Shown piece by piece: positions 33,458 to 36,948 of a DNA stretch of 36,948 nt. This stretch comes from Pseudomonadota bacterium (GTDB lineage: Bacteria > Pseudomonadota > Alphaproteobacteria > Acetobacterales > Acetobacteraceae): contig JAKAZO010000024.1 in the NCBI GenBank assembly GCA_021815825.1, positions 1-36,948 of the forward strand. The letters are read 5' to 3'. Positions within the stretch are counted from its first letter, which is position 1. Each line of letters begins with the position of its first letter. The position numbers and the translations under genes are program-made. The notes below the pieces were generated by a model. The model was not told the DNA's origin, made no database searches, and saw only the letters and a program-made list of their open reading frames with translations.

Positions 33458-34900
33458 ATGCACCGCCCCCACGCCCTGACCATCATTCCGTGCCGCACCC
33501 CGGACGGCCTGGCGACCCCGCCGGGCCACGATCCCGAGCGCTTCGCTGGTATCGTCCGTGACTACAGCCCGGCCGAGGTTGCGCGCCTCGCCGGCAGCTT
33601 CCGGATCCGCCACACGCTGGCAGAGATGGGGGCGAACCGGCTGTGGCATCTGCTCAAGACCGAGCCGTTCGTGCCGACGCTCGGCGCCTTGACCGGTAAT
33701 CAGGCGCTGCAGCAGGTGAAGGCAGGGCTGAAGGCGATCTACCTCTCGGGCTGGCAGGTGGCGGCGGACGCCAACCTGGCAGGCGAGATGTATCCGGATC
33801 AGTCGCTTTACCCGGTGAACTCGGTTCCGATGGTGGTCAAGCGTCTCAACGCGGCGCTGCGCCGAGCCGACCAGATCGCGCGCATGGAGGGCTCCGACCC
33901 GGGCACATACTGGATGGCCCCAATCGTGGCCGACGCCGAGGCGGGCTTCGGCGGCGCACTCAACGCGTTCGAGTTGATGAAGGCGATGATCGAGGCGGGC
34001 GCTGCCGGGGTCCATTTCGAGGACCAGCTCGCCAGCGAGAAGAAGTGCGGCCATCTCGGCGGCAAGGTGCTGGTGCCGATCAGCCAGCATATCCGCACCC
34101 TCAACGCAGCTCGTCTCGCCGCGGACGTGGAGGGCGTGCCCACCGTGCTACTCTGCCGGACCGACAGCCACGCCGCCCAACTGCTGACGACCGACGTCGA
34201 TGAGCGGGACCGGCCGTTCCTGTCCGGCGAGCGCACCCCGGAGGGCTTCTTCCGCATCAAGCAGGGGCTCGGGGTCGAGTATGCGATTGCGCGGTCGCTC
34301 GCCTATGCTCCCTATGCCGACCTGCTTTGGTGGGAAACCAGCGAGCCGAATCTGGAAGAGGCGGAGCGCTTCGCGAACGCGATCCAGCGCCGCTTCCCCG
34401 GCAAGATGCTGGCCTACAACTGCTCGCCAAGCTTCAACTGGGCAAAGAAGCTGGCACCGGAGAAGATCGCCGATTTCCAGCGCGCCATCGGTGCGATGGG
34501 CTACAAGTTCCAGTTCGTGACTCTGGCCGGCTTCCACAGCTTGAATCATGGCATGTTCACGCTCGCCCACGCCTACCGGGACCGGGGCATGGCGGCCTAT
34601 TCCGAGCTGCAACAGGCGGAGTTCGCCTCCGAGGCTGAGGGTTATACGGCGACGCGCCACCAGCGCGAGGTTGGCACCGGCTACTTCGACGGCGTGGCAG
34701 TAGCGATCAGCGGCGGCAAGGCTTCCACCACGGCCATGGCGGGAAGTACCGAAACCGCCCAGTTCCACGACCACGACGAAGCGCCGGCGGGCGGCGCAGG
34801 TGCCAGCGCGATGAAGGCGGCGGCGATCGCGCCAGAGCACTTTGATGACGGCATCGACCATGCCCACGACTGGGCACGGGGCGCTTCGCTGCAGGTCTGA
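33458..34900 (+). CDS. aceA: Isocitrate lyase
   Basis: Splits isocitrate into glyoxylate and succinate, the first step of the glyoxylate shunt needed for growth on acetate and fatty acids (480 aa). The catalytic motif K195-K196-C197-G198-H199 ([11 protein letters not shown]) is intact, with the substrate-loop [10 protein letters not shown] (97-106) and metal-site region [10 protein letters not shown] (about 157-166). The family normally ends near GSTEEAQF. Here a 44-residue His- and Asp-containing tail follows ([10 protein letters not shown] ... [11 protein letters not shown]). The frame is open to 32762 inside the regulator antisense, but GAGGAG seven bases before the ATG at 33458 fixes the start. 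A rho-independent terminator follows. Probably controlled by the divergent ScfR/RamB-type gene. Confidence 0.97.
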   Translation: MHRPHALTIIPCRTPDGLATPPGHDPERFAGIVRDYSPAEVARLAGSFRIRHTLAEMGANRLWHLLKTEPFVPTLGALTGNQALQQVKAGLKAIYLSGWQVAADANLAGEMYPDQSLYPVNSVPMVVKRLNAALRRADQIARMEGSDPGTYWMAPIVADAEAGFGGALNAFELMKAMIEAGAAGVHFEDQLASEKKCGHLGGKVLVPISQHIRTLNAARLAADVEGVPTVLLCRTDSHAAQLLTTDVDERDRPFLSGERTPEGFFRIKQGLGVEYAIARSLAYAPYADLLWWETSEPNLEEAERFANAIQRRFPGKMLAYNCSPSFNWAKKLAPEKIADFQRAIGAMGYKFQFVTLAGFHSLNHGMFTLAHAYRDRGMAAYSELQQAEFASEAEGYTATRHQREVGTGYFDGVAVAISGGKASTTAMAGSTETAQFHDHDEAPAGGAGASAMKAAAIAPEHFDDGIDHAHDWARGASLQV

Positions 34901-34931
34901 TCCAGGACGCGCTTCCTCCTCTCCACCTCAG

Positions 34932-34971
34932 CGCCGGCGGCCCGGGATCAACCGGTCCGCCGGCGATTTTT
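34932..34971 (+). terminator. Rho-independent terminator of aceA
   Basis: CGCCGGCGG (34932-34940) and CCGCCGGCG (34957-34965) make a perfect 9-bp GC stem around a 16-base loop, followed by ATTTTTC. It lies 31 bases after the aceA stop. This is the clearest terminator in the window and separates aceA from the downstream ThDP enzyme gene. Confidence 0.9.
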
Positions 34972-35064
34972 CGTGACCCGCGCGGGAGGCACCCTCCGGC
35001 GACATGGCATGGCCGCGGACAATGGGGCAGAGTGGCAGCAGTTGGCCCCAAGGAGGAAAACGCC

Positions 35065-36687
35065 ATGAAGGCAGGCACCGCCATCGCCGAGATCCTGAAA
35101 CGCGAGGGGATCGATATGTTGATCGGCTACCCGGTCAATCATCTCTTCGAATTCGCCGCTGAAGCGGATATCCGGACCATCATCGTCCGCCAGGAGCGGG
35201 TCGGGCTGCATATGGCGGACGCCATTGCGCGCCTCTCCTCGGGCCGCCGTATCGGCGCCTTCTGCATGCAGCACGGTCCGGGAGCGGAAAACGCCTTCGG
35301 TGGCGTGGCCCAGGCCTTCGGCGAATCGGTGCCAGTGCTCGTGCTGCCGATGGGCTATCCGCGCCGGCTTGCCCACATAGCGCCGAACTTCAACTCCACC
35401 ACCGGCATGCGAGCAGTCACCAAGTCGGCCGAGCCGATCGTGCTGCCCGCCGAAATCCCGAATATTTTCCGCCGCGCTTTCAGCCGGCTGCGAAACGGTC
35501 GCGGCGGACCGGTGCTGGTGGAGATTCCGAATGACATCTGGAACGAGGAGATCAGCGAGCCGCTCGACTACCAGCCAGTCTTCGCCACCCGCTACGGGCC
35601 GGACCCGGCAGACGTTTCCCGGGCGGCCGCAATTCTAGCCGCGGCAAGCCGGCCGGTGATCTATGCCGGGCAGGGCGTCCATTATGCCCGGGCTTGGCCG
35701 CAGCTCAGGGCGCTGGCCGAGCGTCTGGCCGCCCCGGTCGTCACCAGCCTCGGTGGCAAGAGCGCCTTTCCGGAGAACCATCCCCTCGCGCTCGGCGCCG
35801 GCGGGGTCTCCTTCCCCAAAACCGTGTTTCACTTCCTGCGTCAGGCGGACGTCATTCTGGGCATCGGCTGCAGCTTCACGGAAAGCAATTTTGCGGTGAA
35901 GATTCCCGCCGGCAAGCGGGTTATTCACGCTACCCTCGATCCCGACCATCTCAACAAGGACGTGATCGCCACATGCGGCCTCGTCGGCGATGCGGCGCTG
36001 GTGATGGATGCGCTGCTGGCCGAATTGCCGTCCGCCGCGCGCGATGGGCGCGCGGTCACCGCGGAGATCGCCGCCGTGCGGGCCGAATGGATGGCGGCGT
36101 GGACAGCGAAGCTCGACTCGGATGAGGTGCCGCTGACGCCATACCGGGTGATCCGGGATCTCGCGCGCACGGTCGATCCGGCACGCACCATCATAACCCA
36201 CGACGCCGGCAGCCCGCGCGACCAGTTGGCGCCGTTCTGGACCGCGACCGAACCGCTCTCCTATATCGGCTGGGGCAAGACGACGCAGCTCGGCTACGGG
36301 CTCGGGCTCGCGATGGGGGCGAAGTTGGCCTGCCCGGACAAGCTATGCATCAATGTCTGGGGCGATTCGGCGATCGGCTTCACGGGCATGGACATCGAGA
36401 CTGCAGTGCGCGAGCGAATCCCGATCCTTTCGATATTGTTCAATAATTTTTCAATGGCGATTGAACTGAAGGTGATGCCAATTTCCACGCAGAAATACCG
36501 CGCTACTGATATTTCCGGCGATTACGCAGCGTTCGCCCGCGCGCTCGGAGCGCACGGCGAACGGGTGACGCGCCCCGACGAGATCGTGCCCGCATTGCGT
36601 CGCGGGATTGAGCAGACGCAGGCAGGTAAGCCGGCACTGATCGAATTTATCACCGGCAAGGAGACCGCAATCTCAAAATTTGCGTGA
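35065..36687 (+). CDS. Thiamine-diphosphate-dependent enzyme (acetolactate synthase / oxalyl-CoA decarboxylase-like)
   Basis: A 540-residue member of the ThDP enzyme superfamily that decarboxylates or condenses 2-oxo acids. The N-terminal pyrimidine-binding domain has the catalytic Glu (E44 in VRQERVGLHMADA). A central domain follows (about 190-340). The C-terminal pyrophosphate-binding domain has G433-D434-S435 and N460-N461. The metal motif reads GDS instead of the commoner GDG and is followed by AIGFTGMDIET, as in oxalyl-CoA decarboxylase and some acetolactate-synthase-like proteins. Having Glu at the catalytic position argues against glyoxylate carboligase, which has Val there. AAGGAGG eight bases before the ATG at 35065 sets the start. 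It lies downstream of the aceA terminator, so it has its own promoter. Substrate unknown. Confidence 0.9.
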   Translation: MKAGTAIAEILKREGIDMLIGYPVNHLFEFAAEADIRTIIVRQERVGLHMADAIARLSSGRRIGAFCMQHGPGAENAFGGVAQAFGESVPVLVLPMGYPRRLAHIAPNFNSTTGMRAVTKSAEPIVLPAEIPNIFRRAFSRLRNGRGGPVLVEIPNDIWNEEISEPLDYQPVFATRYGPDPADVSRAAAILAAASRPVIYAGQGVHYARAWPQLRALAERLAAPVVTSLGGKSAFPENHPLALGAGGVSFPKTVFHFLRQADVILGIGCSFTESNFAVKIPAGKRVIHATLDPDHLNKDVIATCGLVGDAALVMDALLAELPSAARDGRAVTAEIAAVRAEWMAAWTAKLDSDEVPLTPYRVIRDLARTVDPARTIITHDAGSPRDQLAPFWTATEPLSYIGWGKTTQLGYGLGLAMGAKLACPDKLCINVWGDSAIGFTGMDIETAVRERIPILSILFNNFSMAIELKVMPISTQKYRATDISGDYAAFARALGAHGERVTRPDEIVPALRRGIEQTQAGKPALIEFITGKETAISKFA

Positions 36688-36711
36688 TCCGTGCGGCACA
36701 GCGCCGGCTGC

Positions 36712-36933
36712 TCAAGCGTGGCCGGCGAAGCCGAACGTTTCCTGCCCGGTCGCTCTGACCACCGCGGCCAGCAAGCGGAGCGCCTCGGCGCCCCCGCGAT
36801 CATGTAGAGTCCCCGCGTCGAACTCGGCTGCGAGTTGTTCCGCTTGCGAGGCAATGGTCCGTACGGCCTGATGCAATGCCTCACGCGACAACATCAGTTG
36901 CATGTCGTCCGACAGATCATTCCAATCGCCCAA
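36712..36933 (-). CDS. Small unknown protein at the right edge
   Basis: A 73-residue mostly helical, acidic protein (MGDWNDLSDDMQLMLSREAL at the start) with no signal peptide or recognised motif. The only sensible start is the TTG at 36933, which has AGGAG ten bases upstream at the very end of the window. A start further upstream outside the window cannot be excluded. It converges on the ThDP enzyme gene with 24 bases between stops and no clear terminator. I do not recognise the family. The good ribosome binding site and codon pattern support a real gene. Confidence 0.6.
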   Translation of the reverse strand: MGDWNDLSDDMQLMLSREALHQAVRTIASQAEQLAAEFDAGTLHDRGGAEALRLLAAVVRATGQETFGFAGHA

Positions 36934-36948
36934 GATACCTAATCTCCT

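Overview
The window is high-GC DNA from an alphaproteobacterium. The RpoB/RpoC and L1/L7/L10/L11 proteins, an alphaproteobacterial-style rplK promoter and a ScfR/RamB-type regulator beside aceA all fit, and Acetobacteraceae or another Rhodospirillales-type lineage is my best guess. That placement is inferred from the look of the proteins, not from a phylogeny.

Layout. (1) Positions 1-11975, minus strand: rplK-rplA-rplJ-rplL-rpoB-rpoC, with a promoter before rplK, a structured leader before rplJ and a strong hairpin between rplL and rpoB. A LysE-family exporter gene follows rpoC and runs off the left edge. nusG/secE are not directly upstream of rplK, and rpsL does not follow rpoC. (2) 12050-13577, plus strand: a small four-helix membrane protein and an exported DUF1194 (VWA-like) protein. 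(3) 13591-15080, minus strand: exonuclease III and a fumarylacetoacetate-hydrolase-family enzyme, 5 bp apart. (4) 15232-16982, plus strand: three consecutive proteins I cannot assign to a family, which share short sequence modules. (5) 17013-17087: tRNA-Thr(GGT), minus strand. (6) 17198-31825, minus strand: a four-gene accessory locus made of a TpsB outer-membrane transporter, a 2.5-kb-residue TpsA filamentous-haemagglutinin-like protein, a TPR-CHAT lipoprotein and a transmembrane Ser/Thr kinase with a DUF4384-like C-terminus. (7) 31922-36948: a ScfR/RamB-type regulator divergent from isocitrate lyase, a clear terminator, a ThDP-dependent decarboxylase/synthase-like enzyme, and a small unknown gene at the right edge.

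The most interesting part is the TpsB-TpsA-CHAT-kinase locus. The genes are tightly packed in one direction. The CHAT caspase-like domain has its His/Cys dyad but sits on a predicted lipoprotein, so it would act in the periplasm. The kinase places its DUF4384-like domain on the same side of the inner membrane. TpsA ends with two closely spaced cysteines in an otherwise apparently cysteine-free protein, as in HMW1-type adhesins that stay tethered to their transporter. Together this suggests a regulated surface fibre whose release or status is controlled by a periplasmic protease and reported to the cytoplasm by phosphorylation. The gene content is seen in the sequence; the working model is inference.

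The second candidate is the three-gene cassette at 15232-16982, whose proteins share an N-terminal R-x-R...LLTL-x-V motif and a DGD/amphipathic-tail module.
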